From positions 4,886 to 68,885 of the forward strand of contig JBEIEP010000012.1 in assembly GCA_040382935.1 (NCBI GenBank): 64,000 nt of DNA, read 5' to 3'. The position numbers were made by a program, and so were the translations under genes. The notes below the pieces were generated by a model. The model made no database searches. It saw only the letters and a list, made by a program, of their open reading frames with translations, and was not told the origin of the DNA. The DNA comes from JALQUL01 sp040382935. GTDB taxonomy: Bacteria; Pseudomonadota; Gammaproteobacteria; Burkholderiales; Burkholderiaceae_C. Of the stretch, positions 1 to 8,816 are shown one piece after another; positions within the stretch are counted from its first letter, which is position 1; every line of letters starts with the position of its first letter.

Positions 1-1509
1 AATTTTGCCATTTTGATTTTGCTCAAAGCAAGTTACATTGATCACCTCACTAGGCATCATATATTTCGGTAAAAATTGACCGAGCTCCCGGCGCAGCGTT
101 GCCAATTCAAAATTCGTTTCGTGTATTGTTTCCACGAATAAAACAATTAATTTTCTTCGCACATCTAAGACGGCAGCACTACGGGCTATGCCATTCACTT
201 TGGCTGCGGCTGCTTCTATCTCACCTAGTTCAATTCGATATCCGTTAAGCTTTATCTGTGAGTCTTTACGACCAAGAAACGATATGCAACCAAAATCATC
301 GCGGCGAACCAGATCCCCAGTACGATAGACTATGTCCTTAAAACGATGTTCCAATGGATTCTGAATAAACACTGAATCTGTTTTGTCCTTATCGTTCCAG
401 TACCCCAACGACAAAGAGCTACCGCGAACATATAGCTCACCTATTTCACCTTCAACGCATTCAATACCAGACTCATTGATTATCAAAACATCTGTATTAC
501 GACAGGCATAGCCGATCGGCAATATATCCCCTTCATAAGGCTCAAAAAATGTATATGCAGTACAGTCAACCGTGATCTCGGTGGGGCCGTAGAGATTGGA
601 GAAAAGTGAGCCAGGAAGAGATCTGACCCATGTATTAATCTGCGGAACAGGCATTTGTTCCCCAGCGAAAAGAACATGCTTCAGTGATTTCGGTGCCATT
701 TTTTCAAGTAAACCTGAATTCGCAATAGCAACTAAGACTGAAGGAACCCAAAAAATTGTAGTGATACTCTTCTCCGCCAGATACTCCAACGCTAGTTTAG
801 GGAATGCATATATCACGTCTTTAGGTATATGCAGTGATGCGCCAGTGGAAAAGGTCAGATAAATGTCTAAAGTGGAATTATCAAAATAAAAAGGTGCCTG
901 GCTTGCGATGCGGTGGCTTTGATTAATGGGGTATTCTGACTTCGCCCATTCGATGTAGTCAATAACGCTTCGGTGAGCAATCGTTACGCCCTTTGGCACC
1001 CCAGTCGATCCAGACGTAAAAATCACGTAACACGGATCTTGATCGATCACCAACCTTGTCCGTTCTCGCACTTTGACAATTGAGTCAGTGAGATCTTGGT
1101 TTGAGCCCCCCTCGTCGGTAACAATATTAAGGCAGATAATTCTTTCTTCGCCCGGCTCCAGTTGCTGCGCCTTAGTGAGTGTAGCCTTAGTACAAAGAAT
1201 ATATGCGTCGCCCAATTGCTTGTAAACCGATACCAAGCGCTCCATAGGGGAAGTCACATCCACCGGAACATAAACACCTTTTGAAAATATTGTGGCGATT
1301 ATTCCAATGACTGCCTCACATGATTTATTTATCAAAATTACTACAGGAACGTTCCTTTTTACACCAGCACGGTCCAATTCGTCAGACCAGAATGCACTTT
1401 GCCGAAATAATTCTGAATAAGTCAACGACGTAAAATCATCTTCTACCGCGAGACTATCAGGATAGCTCGAAACTGCTGACAGGATATATTCACTAATGTT
1501 TATGTTCAT
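1..1509 (-). CDS. Adenylation-domain enzyme (amino acid or acyl activating), truncated by window edge
   Basis: The ATG lies at 1509 and the frame stays open to base 1, so only the N-terminal 503 codons are visible. The protein opens with MNINISEYILSA and, about 165 residues in, carries the A3 phosphate-binding core of the ANL superfamily, YVIFTSGSTGVPKG. Enzymes of this family activate a carboxylate with ATP and pass it to a carrier thiol, as in NRPS adenylation domains and DltA. No carrier domain is visible in this part. It starts 39 bases after the sugar transferase stop and is read in the same direction, so it probably decorates the polysaccharide with an amino acid or acyl group; that role is inferred. 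The substrate cannot be read from the sequence. Confidence 0.85.
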   Translation of the reverse strand, partial: MNINISEYILSAVSSYPDSLAVEDDFTSLTYSELFRQSAFWSDELDRAGVKRNVPVVILINKSCEAVIGIIATIFSKGVYVPVDVTSPMERLVSVYKQLGDAYILCTKATLTKAQQLEPGEERIICLNIVTDEGGSNQDLTDSIVKVRERTRLVIDQDPCYVIFTSGSTGVPKGVTIAHRSVIDYIEWAKSEYPINQSHRIASQAPFYFDNSTLDIYLTFSTGASLHIPKDVIYAFPKLALEYLAEKSITTIFWVPSVLVAIANSGLLEKMAPKSLKHVLFAGEQMPVPQINTWVRSLPGSLFSNLYGPTEITVDCTAYTFFEPYEGDILPIGYACRNTDVLIINESGIECVEGEIGELYVRGSSLSLGYWNDKDKTDSVFIQNPLEHRFKDIVYRTGDLVRRDDFGCISFLGRKDSQIKLNGYRIELGEIEAAAAKVNGIARSAAVLDVRRKLIVLFVETIHETNFELATLRRELGQFLPKYMMPSEVINVTCFEQNQNGKI

Positions 1510-1548
1510 TATTTAACCTGAGGTGGAGAATGCTTTTTTAAAGATTTG

Positions 1549-2142
1549 CTACTCTCTTGTACCCGTAAACGCCGGCATCGTTGCCTCGCCCGCCGCGCTG
1601 ATGCCATCGCGGACGCGAACTTTTTTAATTGTCAACCATAGGATTTTTATGTCCAACAAAATACTTCGGTTATCAACATACCAAACGTCGAGCTTGAACT
1701 TTTTTTCCCAACTGATGGCATTACGGCCATTGACCTGAGCCCAGCCTGTTATCCCTGGTCGGACCTCATGCCTGCGGGCTTGATCGTGCGTATAAAGCGG
1801 CAAATATTCCATGAGCAATGGACGCGGCCCGACCACACTCATTTCGCCGCGCAGTACATTCCACAGCTCGGGCAACTCGTCCAAGCTGCTGGAGCGCAAA
1901 AAGCGACCAAAGGGCGTGAGCCGCTGCGCATCGGGTAGCAAAGCGCCGCTGGCGTCTCGCGCATCCGTCATAGTGCGGAACTTGATCATGCGAAACGGCC
2001 TGCCATGCAAGCCCGGGCGCACCTGGGTAAATAACACCGGCCTGCCCAGCTTGCGGCGTACCTGCCAAGCCAGCAGGGCCAAAGGCACGACCAAAATCAA
2101 CAAGCCAATGGCCGAAGCCAGCAAATCAAACAGACGCTTCAT
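1549..2142 (-). CDS. Initiating polyprenyl-phosphate sugar-phosphate transferase (PglC/WcaJ C-terminal family)
   Basis: This 197-residue monotopic membrane protein is of PglC size and lacks the multi-TM N-terminal half of WbaP/WcaJ. It has one hydrophobic segment at about residues 8-28, the KFRTM motif near 54, the DELPELWNVLRGEMSVVGPRP block with the catalytic Asp-Glu pair, and RPGITGWAQVNGRN. The family moves a sugar-1-phosphate from UDP-sugar onto undecaprenyl phosphate at the inner face of the inner membrane, the first committed step of repeat-unit assembly. The start overlaps the stop of the upstream glycosyltransferase gene by four bases, indicating translational coupling. The sugar is not certain; a 6-deoxy-HexNAc or HexNAc phosphate is usual for this short form. 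Confidence 0.93.
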   Translation of the reverse strand: MKRLFDLLASAIGLLILVVPLALLAWQVRRKLGRPVLFTQVRPGLHGRPFRMIKFRTMTDARDASGALLPDAQRLTPFGRFLRSSSLDELPELWNVLRGEMSVVGPRPLLMEYLPLYTHDQARRHEVRPGITGWAQVNGRNAISWEKKFKLDVWYVDNRSILLDIKILWLTIKKVRVRDGISAAGEATMPAFTGTRE

Positions 2143-3386
2143 ATCTCTGCCCCACGCACCTTCCGGCTGAAGCGTTCAAACACTGCAGCAAACTTGGCTG
2201 CCCCTACTTTCAAACTCAAGGCCTCTTGGTAAAAGCGGCTTGCGCTCTCACCCATCGTTTTCAGTTCATCGGCAGGCATTGCCGCCACGGCACATACAGC
2301 ATCAGCCAAGGCTTGCGGATTTTCTGACTCTACTGTCAAGCCACATTGCGCCTGCCTTACCAAGTCCGCCGCATCGCCGTTGACTGCCATCAGTAATGGC
2401 TTGCCTACGGCCATGTAGGCCTGCGTTTTGGAGGGGATGGTGATTTCAAACAAAGGGGCTTTGCGCAAATGCACCAGCAGCACATCGGCCGCCGCCAACA
2501 CCGTGCCCACTTCGGACATGGGCACCGGGGGCACAAACACCACGTTGCCCAGCTTCATCTCCAGCACACGGGTTTTCAGGCGACTAACTTCCACGCCCCC
2601 ACCCAACATGACCAAACTGGCGCGGGAGCCACGCGCCTGCAAAATCGCAGCCGCATCGAGCACGGCGTCCAGCGCCTGGGCCTTGCCCATGTTGCCCGCA
2701 AACACTACCCTGAAGCGATCTGCGGCTGGAAAGGCCGCTGGCACGGCACCCACTGGCGACATCAAAGCCGACTCATCGGCCCAGTTGTAAATCACGTCAA
2801 TCTTCCCCTCGGGCACACCGCGCTGCACCAGCAATCGCTTGAACCCTGGTGACAAGACCACCAGCTGGTCTACCCGTTTGTAGACCCAGTCGCACACACG
2901 CCCCACCAAAGCCAATGCTCGGGGGTTGTTCAGCATGCCAGTCGCCCGTAAGGTGTCGGGCCACATGTCTTGAATGTCATAGACCAGCGGAATACCCCGC
3001 ACCCAACGGATCAAGCAGGCGGCAACGCCTACCGTCAACGGTGGATGATAGGCATAAATCACGTCTGCACGCTTGGCCATGAACAAGCCATACACCAAGG
3101 CCGAAGCTGCAAAACTGGCGTAATTCAACACCCGCCTGACTGCTGATTGGTCGTGACTAGGATAAAGTGGCACGCGGGTTATGTGCACACCATCTATAAC
3201 TTCACGCTGTAGAAGCTTTAATTTATAACCGGGATACAACTTGCCACCTGGGTAATTCGGAAAACCGGTTATCACTTCAACCTTGAAGCCCATAGAGACA
3301 AGTTTGCGTGTAAAAACCAAACCTTTAGCACCTGGCTCTGGGTCAAACCATTGTGATAAAAAGATAATTCGTTTGGTTTTTTTCAT
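2139..3386 (-). CDS. wbuB: GT4 glycosyltransferase, WbuB-like (probable L-FucNAc transferase)
   Basis: A two-domain GT-B glycosyltransferase of 415 residues. The N-terminal half begins KRIIFLSQWFDPEPGAKG, typical of the WbuB group, and contains PLVYDIQDMWPDTLRATG. The C-terminal half has the donor-binding region with VVFAGNMGKAQ and IPSKTQAYMAVGKPLL. The ATG at 3386 is chosen because it lies eight bases after the preceding stop; an upstream in-frame start at 3410 would overlap that gene. WbuB of E. coli O26 transfers N-acetyl-L-fucosamine, and here the gene directly follows the three genes that make UDP-L-FucNAc, so donor and enzyme fit. The acceptor is unknown. Confidence 0.88.
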   Translation of the reverse strand: MKKTKRIIFLSQWFDPEPGAKGLVFTRKLVSMGFKVEVITGFPNYPGGKLYPGYKLKLLQREVIDGVHITRVPLYPSHDQSAVRRVLNYASFAASALVYGLFMAKRADVIYAYHPPLTVGVAACLIRWVRGIPLVYDIQDMWPDTLRATGMLNNPRALALVGRVCDWVYKRVDQLVVLSPGFKRLLVQRGVPEGKIDVIYNWADESALMSPVGAVPAAFPAADRFRVVFAGNMGKAQALDAVLDAAAILQARGSRASLVMLGGGVEVSRLKTRVLEMKLGNVVFVPPVPMSEVGTVLAAADVLLVHLRKAPLFEITIPSKTQAYMAVGKPLLMAVNGDAADLVRQAQCGLTVESENPQALADAVCAVAAMPADELKTMGESASRFYQEALSLKVGAAKFAAVFERFSRKVRGAEI

Positions 3387-3394
3387 AGCTTCAA

Positions 3395-4531
3395 TTAATA
3401 CTTCTTCCAAACCACCCGATTCACATAATCGGTGTAGCTGTGAACAATGCGCAGTACCTTGGCGCTCACATTGGGCATGCTGTAGTCGGCCACCAGGCGT
3501 AACTCGCGCTGCTCGCCCCGCGCTTGCGTGGCCACAATGGCCAGGCCTTGGCGCACGCGGTCCACCTCCAGGCCCACCATCATCACGGCGGCCTCTTCCA
3601 TGCCCTCGGGGCGCTCGTGCGCCTCGCGCAGGTTCAGCGCCGGAAAGTTCAAGATCGACGACTCTTCGTTGATCGTGCCGCTGTCCGACAACACGGCCCG
3701 GGCGTTCATCTGCAGGTTCACGTAATCGTGAAATCCCAGCGGCTTCATCAGGAGCACATTCGGGTGAAACTGTGCGCCCGTGGCGTCCACCCGCTTTTGC
3801 GTCCGCGGGTGAGTCGACACCACAACTGGCAGGCCTTGCTCTTCGGCCACGCTGTTGAGCACGGCCACCAATTTGGTAAACGACTTTTCAGTCTCGATAT
3901 TTTCTTCGCGGTGTGCACTCACCACAAAGTACTGCCCTCCCACTAGGCCCAAACGCGCCACCGCGTCAGACGCCTGAATCTGCGGCAAGTAGTGATGCAG
4001 CACCTCATACATCGGGCTGCCCATCTTGATGACTTGGTCTGGTGGCAGACCCTCGCGCAGCAAGTAGTCGCGGGCAATCGTGCTGTAAGTCAGGTTGATG
4101 TCGGCCGTGTGGTCCACGATGCGGCGGTTGGTCTCTTCGGGCACCCGCATGTCGAAGCAGCGGTTGCCAGCCTCCATGTGGAATATCGGCACCTTGCGCC
4201 GCTTGGCCGGAATCACCGACAAACAACTGTTGGTGTCGCCAAGCACCAGCATCGCCTCGGGCTGCACCTGGGCTAGCACGCCATCGACCGCGGTGATCAG
4301 GTTGCCGATGGTGTGTGCCGCGCTAGTACTGCCTTCGGCGCTGTTCAGAAAATAATCGGGCTTGCGCACATTGAGGTCATCAAAGAACACTTGGTTCAGC
4401 TCGTAGTCGTAGTTTTGACCCGTGTGCACGAGCACATGCTCGCAATGCGCGTCCAGCGCTGCCAACACCCGCGACAGGCGAATAATCTCAGGACGGGTAC
4501 CCACGACCGACATGATTTTGAGTTTTTTCAT
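3395..4531 (-). CDS. fnlC: UDP-HexNAc 2-epimerase, last step of UDP-L-FucNAc synthesis
   Basis: This is a 378-residue non-hydrolysing UDP-GlcNAc 2-epimerase family protein (WecB fold). Visible motifs are GTRPEIIRLSRV, LGDTNSC, FHMEAGNRCFD, SAHREENIE and SDSGTINEESS, covering the active-site Asp, Glu and His positions of the family. In the Fnl/WbjBCD/CapEFG pathway this enzyme converts UDP-N-acetyl-L-pneumosamine to UDP-N-acetyl-L-fucosamine in the cytoplasm. It overlaps the fnlB stop by four bases. The assignment as FnlC rather than WecB rests on position after fnlA and fnlB. It is full length, with no oddities. Confidence 0.92.
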   Translation of the reverse strand: MKKLKIMSVVGTRPEIIRLSRVLAALDAHCEHVLVHTGQNYDYELNQVFFDDLNVRKPDYFLNSAEGSTSAAHTIGNLITAVDGVLAQVQPEAMLVLGDTNSCLSVIPAKRRKVPIFHMEAGNRCFDMRVPEETNRRIVDHTADINLTYSTIARDYLLREGLPPDQVIKMGSPMYEVLHHYLPQIQASDAVARLGLVGGQYFVVSAHREENIETEKSFTKLVAVLNSVAEEQGLPVVVSTHPRTQKRVDATGAQFHPNVLLMKPLGFHDYVNLQMNARAVLSDSGTINEESSILNFPALNLREAHERPEGMEEAAVMMVGLEVDRVRQGLAIVATQARGEQRELRLVADYSMPNVSAKVLRIVHSYTDYVNRVVWKKY

Positions 4532-5643
4532 TGTCTTGAAACTTTGCTGGCGATCGTGTCTGGGTTGGCACGATCAAAGATTTCATTGGCCCACAACAAC
4601 ACCATCATTTCATCGGTTCCGATGTTGGTGATGTCGTGAGTCCAACCAGGCACCGTTTCCACGATCTGGGGCTGGTCGCCGTGGGTTTCCAAGTGGTGCA
4701 CCTCGTTGGTGAGCATGTGGCGAAAACCAAACCGGGCATGGCCTTTGATAACCAGAAACTTTTCGGTTTTGGTGTGGTGGTAGTGCCCGCCCCGGGTGAT
4801 GCCGGGGTGTGCCGTGAAAAAGCTGAACTGGCCCGCATCGGGCGTTTTAAGCATCTCCACAAACACGCCTCGGGCGTCTCCGTGGGCTGGCACGCCATAC
4901 ACGAACTTCTCTACCGGCAAATAGCTCACGTAGGTGGCGTACAAAGCGCGGGTCAAGCCCGTGCCCACGCGCTCAGACACCAAGGTGCTGCGGCAATTCT
5001 TGAACGCATCGATTTGGTCTGACAGTTCACCCAAGGTGATGGAGTATTCAGGGGCCACTGCAGGGTGATTCAAGCCCGCAACAGGCTCTTGTAGCACTTG
5101 CAAAAAGGCGTTCACCACGTCGTCTACGTAGACCAAGCGCACAAGGGCCTGGGCATCGTTGATCTGCACCGGCAAGTCGTTCGCCTTGTTGTGACAGAAA
5201 GTGGCCACGACCGAGTTGTAATGGGGGCGACACCATTTGCCAAACACGCCAGGCAAACGGTAAATGGCCACGGGGTTGCCGTTGTTTTTGACCAACCCAG
5301 CCAAAGCCTCTTCGGCGGCTCGTTTACTGCGGCCATAGGGATTGTCTTGGTCGGCTTGCGCCGATGAGGTGAACAACACCGGTATGCGCTTGCCCATGCT
5401 TTCCAAGGTTTGGCACAGGCGCTGGGTCAGGCCGGTGTTGACCGCGTCAAACGCGGCAGGATCGGAGGGCCGGTTTTCTCCGGCCAAGTGCACCACGGCG
5501 TCGGCTTGAGCCAGCGCAGCTTGCCATGCGATGTCACTATCGTTGCGCATTAAGGTCAAGACATCGGTGCCTGCGCGCTCATGCAAGCGCAAAACCAAAT
5601 TTTTACCAATAAAACCGTTGGCCCCGGTGACCAGTACTTTCAT
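4528..5643 (-). CDS. fnlB: Bifunctional epimerase/reductase of UDP-L-FucNAc synthesis (SDR plus cupin)
   Basis: The 371-residue protein has an N-terminal Rossmann SDR domain (about 1-245, GANGFIGKNL) and a C-terminal cupin domain (about 255-371) with the metal-type signature GGHYHHTKTEKF. That architecture is diagnostic of CapF/WbjC/FnlB, where the cupin performs C3 epimerisation and the SDR part reduces the 4-keto sugar with NADPH. A GGAG ribosome site lies six bases before the ATG. The gene follows fnlA by three bases and overlaps fnlC, so the three are one coupled unit. The SDR part contains the expected GRSKRAAE Y-replaced active-site helix; the divergence from classical SDRs is normal for CapF. 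Confidence 0.94.
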   Translation of the reverse strand: MKVLVTGANGFIGKNLVLRLHERAGTDVLTLMRNDSDIAWQAALAQADAVVHLAGENRPSDPAAFDAVNTGLTQRLCQTLESMGKRIPVLFTSSAQADQDNPYGRSKRAAEEALAGLVKNNGNPVAIYRLPGVFGKWCRPHYNSVVATFCHNKANDLPVQINDAQALVRLVYVDDVVNAFLQVLQEPVAGLNHPAVAPEYSITLGELSDQIDAFKNCRSTLVSERVGTGLTRALYATYVSYLPVEKFVYGVPAHGDARGVFVEMLKTPDAGQFSFFTAHPGITRGGHYHHTKTEKFLVIKGHARFGFRHMLTNEVHHLETHGDQPQIVETVPGWTHDITNIGTDEMMVLLWANEIFDRANPDTIASKVSRQ

Positions 5644-5646
5644 GGC

Positions 5647-6681
5647 TTACTCCTCCGGCTCCACTTGTTCACCCCGGGCAATGGCCTGCATGAAGCGCAG
5701 ATTCATCAACAAAGCCTGCATGCCGGCAACGTCCAGGCGCTCAGTGTTGTGCGAGTTGTAGTCGGTGGCTTCAGAAATCTTGGTTTCGCCCTGCTCCACA
5801 AACTTACCGTAGTTCAGGTCGCGCAGATCAGGGGGCACGCGGTAGTAACCACCCAAGTCTTCGGCGGCCACCATCTCTTCGCGGCTCAGCAACGCTTCAT
5901 AAAGCTTTTCACCATGACGGGTGCCGATCACACGCACCTCGTGCTCTGGTTTGCCCACCAAAGCGGTCAAGGCTTTGGCCAACACCTCAATGGTCGCGGC
6001 TGGTGCTTTTTGCACAAAGATCTCGCCCGGCTGGCCATGCTCAAAGGCATAGAGCACCAGGTCCACCGCATCGTCGAGCGTCATCATGAAGCGGGTCATG
6101 TTCGGGTCGGTGAGAGTGATGGACTTGCCAGCACGAATTTGTTCAATGAAAAGGGGGATCACCGAACCGCGCGAAGCCATGACATTGCCGTAGCGGGTGA
6201 CGTTAATCACCGTCTGGGCGCTGCTACGTGACTTAGCGACAGCCACCTTTTCCATCATGGCCTTACTAATGCCCATGGCGTTAATAGGGTATACAGCCTT
6301 GTCGGTGCTTAGCACGACCACGCGTTGGACGCCACACTGAATAGCAGCTTCCAGCACATTTTCGGTACCCAAAACATTTGTCTTTACAGCCTCAAGTGGA
6401 TGGAACTCACAAGAGGGAACTTGCTTTAGTGCAGCAGCATGAAAGATGAAGTCAGCACCACGCACAGCAGTAATGACGGACTGAGGATCACGCACATCAC
6501 CAATAAAAAATTTCAACTTAGGGTTATTGTGTTTTTTTCGCATGTCGTCTTGTTTCTTCTCATCACGACTAAAGATTCGAATTTCACTAAACTCTGAAAA
6601 CACAAAACGACGCAAAATAGCATTCCCAAATGAGCCCGTGCCCCCAGTAATTAATAAAATTTTATCTTGAAACTTTCTCAC
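5647..6681 (-). CDS. fnlA: UDP-GlcNAc 4,6-dehydratase/5-epimerase (first step to UDP-L-FucNAc)
   Basis: A 344-residue extended SDR of the CapE/WbjB/FlaA1 soluble type. It begins FQDKILLITGGTGSFGNAIL with the NAD-binding glycine motif and has VVLSTDKAVYPINAMGISK, in which Met replaces the usual SDR Tyr of YxxxK, a hallmark of this family. It converts UDP-GlcNAc to the 4-keto-6-deoxy intermediate that FnlB uses. The start is GTG at 6681, preceded by an AAAGGGATG stretch resembling a ribosome site; no ATG lies near. About 86 bases separate it from the AT-rich gene upstream, and the GC content rises sharply here, which marks the boundary between the conserved precursor genes and the variable serotype genes. 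Confidence 0.94.
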   Translation of the reverse strand: MRKFQDKILLITGGTGSFGNAILRRFVFSEFSEIRIFSRDEKKQDDMRKKHNNPKLKFFIGDVRDPQSVITAVRGADFIFHAAALKQVPSCEFHPLEAVKTNVLGTENVLEAAIQCGVQRVVVLSTDKAVYPINAMGISKAMMEKVAVAKSRSSAQTVINVTRYGNVMASRGSVIPLFIEQIRAGKSITLTDPNMTRFMMTLDDAVDLVLYAFEHGQPGEIFVQKAPAATIEVLAKALTALVGKPEHEVRVIGTRHGEKLYEALLSREEMVAAEDLGGYYRVPPDLRDLNYGKFVEQGETKISEATDYNSHNTERLDVAGMQALLMNLRFMQAIARGEQVEPEE

Positions 6682-6767
6682 AACATCCCTTTCAAAATTT
6701 ATGGAATTTAATGATCAATCAACAATGTTAAAAAATAGCCAAAAATGTCACGAGGAATTCTTATCCA

Positions 6768-7754
6768 TTAAAATCCAACAAAATTATCAATCTCTGCATC
6801 TGTAAAGGAAATCAAATTAAACAGACTATCACGTCCGAGCGCAAAATCTTTCAACATATTTTTAACCGTCTCGTGATTTATACAGTCAACACTATCCAAC
6901 GAGATACCAACCCCACAGTCGACTAATAATTTCTTAAAAGCCGACAAATCAGGGCCATGATACAAAACAGGAAGACCGTTAGCAATATAATCAAATGTCT
7001 TCGATGGGAAAGCAGGCCCGTCAAATTGGCTGGAAATACTAACAAGCCCAAAATCACAACATTTGTAAAACTCATTTAGATCAGCAGAAGACTTGTAACC
7101 CAAATTAATGACATTAGGATTATTTTTTATTTCAGCAGGAATAATGTCAGCGGAAGCAATGAATAGCCTAACACCAACAGTTGATATACGCAATAAAATT
7201 TCAAGCGACTCAGCCAAACCCCGAGTTTCGTTAACCTGACCTGAAAAAATAATTTTTAGAGGCTTTAAAGTCCTTATATCTAGCCCTAAAGAAAAGGGAG
7301 AATAATTAAACTTCGGCCACATACGTAACACACGAGCACCTGAAAGAGATTTGTATTTTTTAAAATCTGAAGTAGGGACATATATCTTATTGCAGATCTT
7401 TAATGTAAATATTTCAATTAAATCCGCGAAGCGACGAACAACTCGCGGATCATATCTTTTTCCCCCAAGACGCACAGGATACATATCCCAAACCAAGGCC
7501 CACACCTCCGCCCCGCACAAACGACCAATAATAGCCAATGGAAAATAATAAAAAAGAGGTGAATGCAATACAATAATTCGACTAGACAAAACCAGCTTTA
7601 AAGCCGAAATGGAGATCACATTCTCAGTTAAATCGAACCGAATACATTTTAATTCTGGTTTACAAATTTCAAGACACTCATAAATACCATTAATAACCCT
7701 CCACTCTACTCGATCGCGATTCGAAGCGGAAAAAAATAAAAAGTCGTTTGTCAT
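6768..7754 (-). CDS. GT4-type glycosyltransferase
   Basis: A 328-residue GT-B fold protein without a strong family name. The C-terminal donor site is recognisable in KIIFSGQVNETRGLAESLE and in PSKTFDYIANGLPVLYHG. It is short for GT4 and the N-terminal acceptor domain is divergent, as expected for serotype-specific enzymes. The base composition is very AT-rich compared with fnlA-C, pointing to acquisition by horizontal transfer together with the next four genes. It would add one sugar of the repeat unit on the cytoplasmic face of the membrane. Donor and linkage cannot be told. Confidence 0.8.
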   Translation of the reverse strand: MTNDFLFFSASNRDRVEWRVINGIYECLEICKPELKCIRFDLTENVISISALKLVLSSRIIVLHSPLFYYFPLAIIGRLCGAEVWALVWDMYPVRLGGKRYDPRVVRRFADLIEIFTLKICNKIYVPTSDFKKYKSLSGARVLRMWPKFNYSPFSLGLDIRTLKPLKIIFSGQVNETRGLAESLEILLRISTVGVRLFIASADIIPAEIKNNPNVINLGYKSSADLNEFYKCCDFGLVSISSQFDGPAFPSKTFDYIANGLPVLYHGPDLSAFKKLLVDCGVGISLDSVDCINHETVKNMLKDFALGRDSLFNLISFTDAEIDNFVGF

Positions 7755-7793
7755 TAAATTTGCAATGTAAATATATTTTACCGCATTAAATTA

Positions 7794-8792
7794 CTACCGT
7801 GGCCTTGTGAAAAAAGGCAAAGAGATCAGCAATCTCGCCAGTACTATGCACGGAACCCAAAAAACAGGAAACTCACCAACGGAAGAATAGCCAAGAGTAG
7901 TAAAAATTAAACAAAAAACAACAAAGCTATTATTCTTCGCAATACGCAAAATTAAATAAAAAAAGACTGGTGCGATCAAAAAAAATCCCAAAAAACCAAA
8001 TTCATGAATCAGGTGTATAAATATATTGTGCGTCGGAACGATATCCGGCATATGATACTGACCCTTACCTAAAAATGCAGAATTTTCAACATAGTGGTGC
8101 CACAGATTAACTCTCCCACCATCCGAAAAGCCCAGCACTTTTACATCAAGATCATAATCTGGACGCAATACTGATTTGTATAGAAATAATTCTATTTGGT
8201 CGTATTGAAAATACGCAACAAGAAAGACAAAAGATATAAATACAACGAATAGAGTCAACGACTTTTTAACAGAAGACGAATTAAATAACTGAAATAAGAT
8301 AATAACAGCGCCCATCAGTAGGGCGAGTTTAAACTGCCAAAGCAAACCTGCAGAAAACACAAGAAAACCAATAATTGATTTTAAATTTCTATTATTAGTT
8401 AATTCAAATAAATTTGCACATACAAATAAGAACCAGTAAGCAACAGCTCCAAAAAGAACAACTGTCCAACCTGCTGTGTCTTTCAAAAAAAATGGGGCCG
8501 AAAACAAAAAAGAAATAACAACCCAACCAAGCCGAGTAGGCGAATAACTAGGGGAATCTTCATTTTTTAATTGACCGGGGCGATAAAATAAATACAAAGA
8601 AAAAGATAAAAGCAAAATATTTAATGAAACACCAATACTCACCCACACAGCCAATAAAGAACAGACTGATATAATGTATATCAAAAATAACAGGCCCCAA
8701 TATTTTATGCCCGAATGTTTTTTCAATGCCAAAAAAAAGAACCCGACAAAAGCAGCAAATATATTTGCAAGTTCAAAAAAGCTTGCGGCCAT
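7794..8792 (-). CDS. wzy: Polytopic membrane protein, probable O-antigen/EPS polymerase (Wzy-like)
   Basis: The 332-residue protein is almost entirely hydrophobic, with roughly nine to ten membrane segments. A polar loop near residues 200-255 includes DGGRVNLWHHYVENSAFLGKG and the HNIFIHLIHEFGFLG stretch typical of the Wzy/O-antigen ligase superfamily, where such a periplasmic loop carries functional His and Arg residues. Position between two glycosyltransferases and beside a flippase gene supports a Wzx/Wzy-dependent pathway. It is somewhat shorter than most Wzy proteins (380-450 residues). A ligase (WaaL-type) role is the main alternative. Very AT-rich. Confidence 0.72.
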   Translation of the reverse strand: MAASFFELANIFAAFVGFFFLALKKHSGIKYWGLLFLIYIISVCSLLAVWVSIGVSLNILLLSFSLYLFYRPGQLKNEDSPSYSPTRLGWVVISFLFSAPFFLKDTAGWTVVLFGAVAYWFLFVCANLFELTNNRNLKSIIGFLVFSAGLLWQFKLALLMGAVIILFQLFNSSSVKKSLTLFVVFISFVFLVAYFQYDQIELFLYKSVLRPDYDLDVKVLGFSDGGRVNLWHHYVENSAFLGKGQYHMPDIVPTHNIFIHLIHEFGFLGFFLIAPVFFYLILRIAKNNSFVVFCLIFTTLGYSSVGEFPVFWVPCIVLARLLISLPFFTRPR

Positions 8793-8816
8793 CTTAAATT
8801 TATCTCTAAATTTTAG

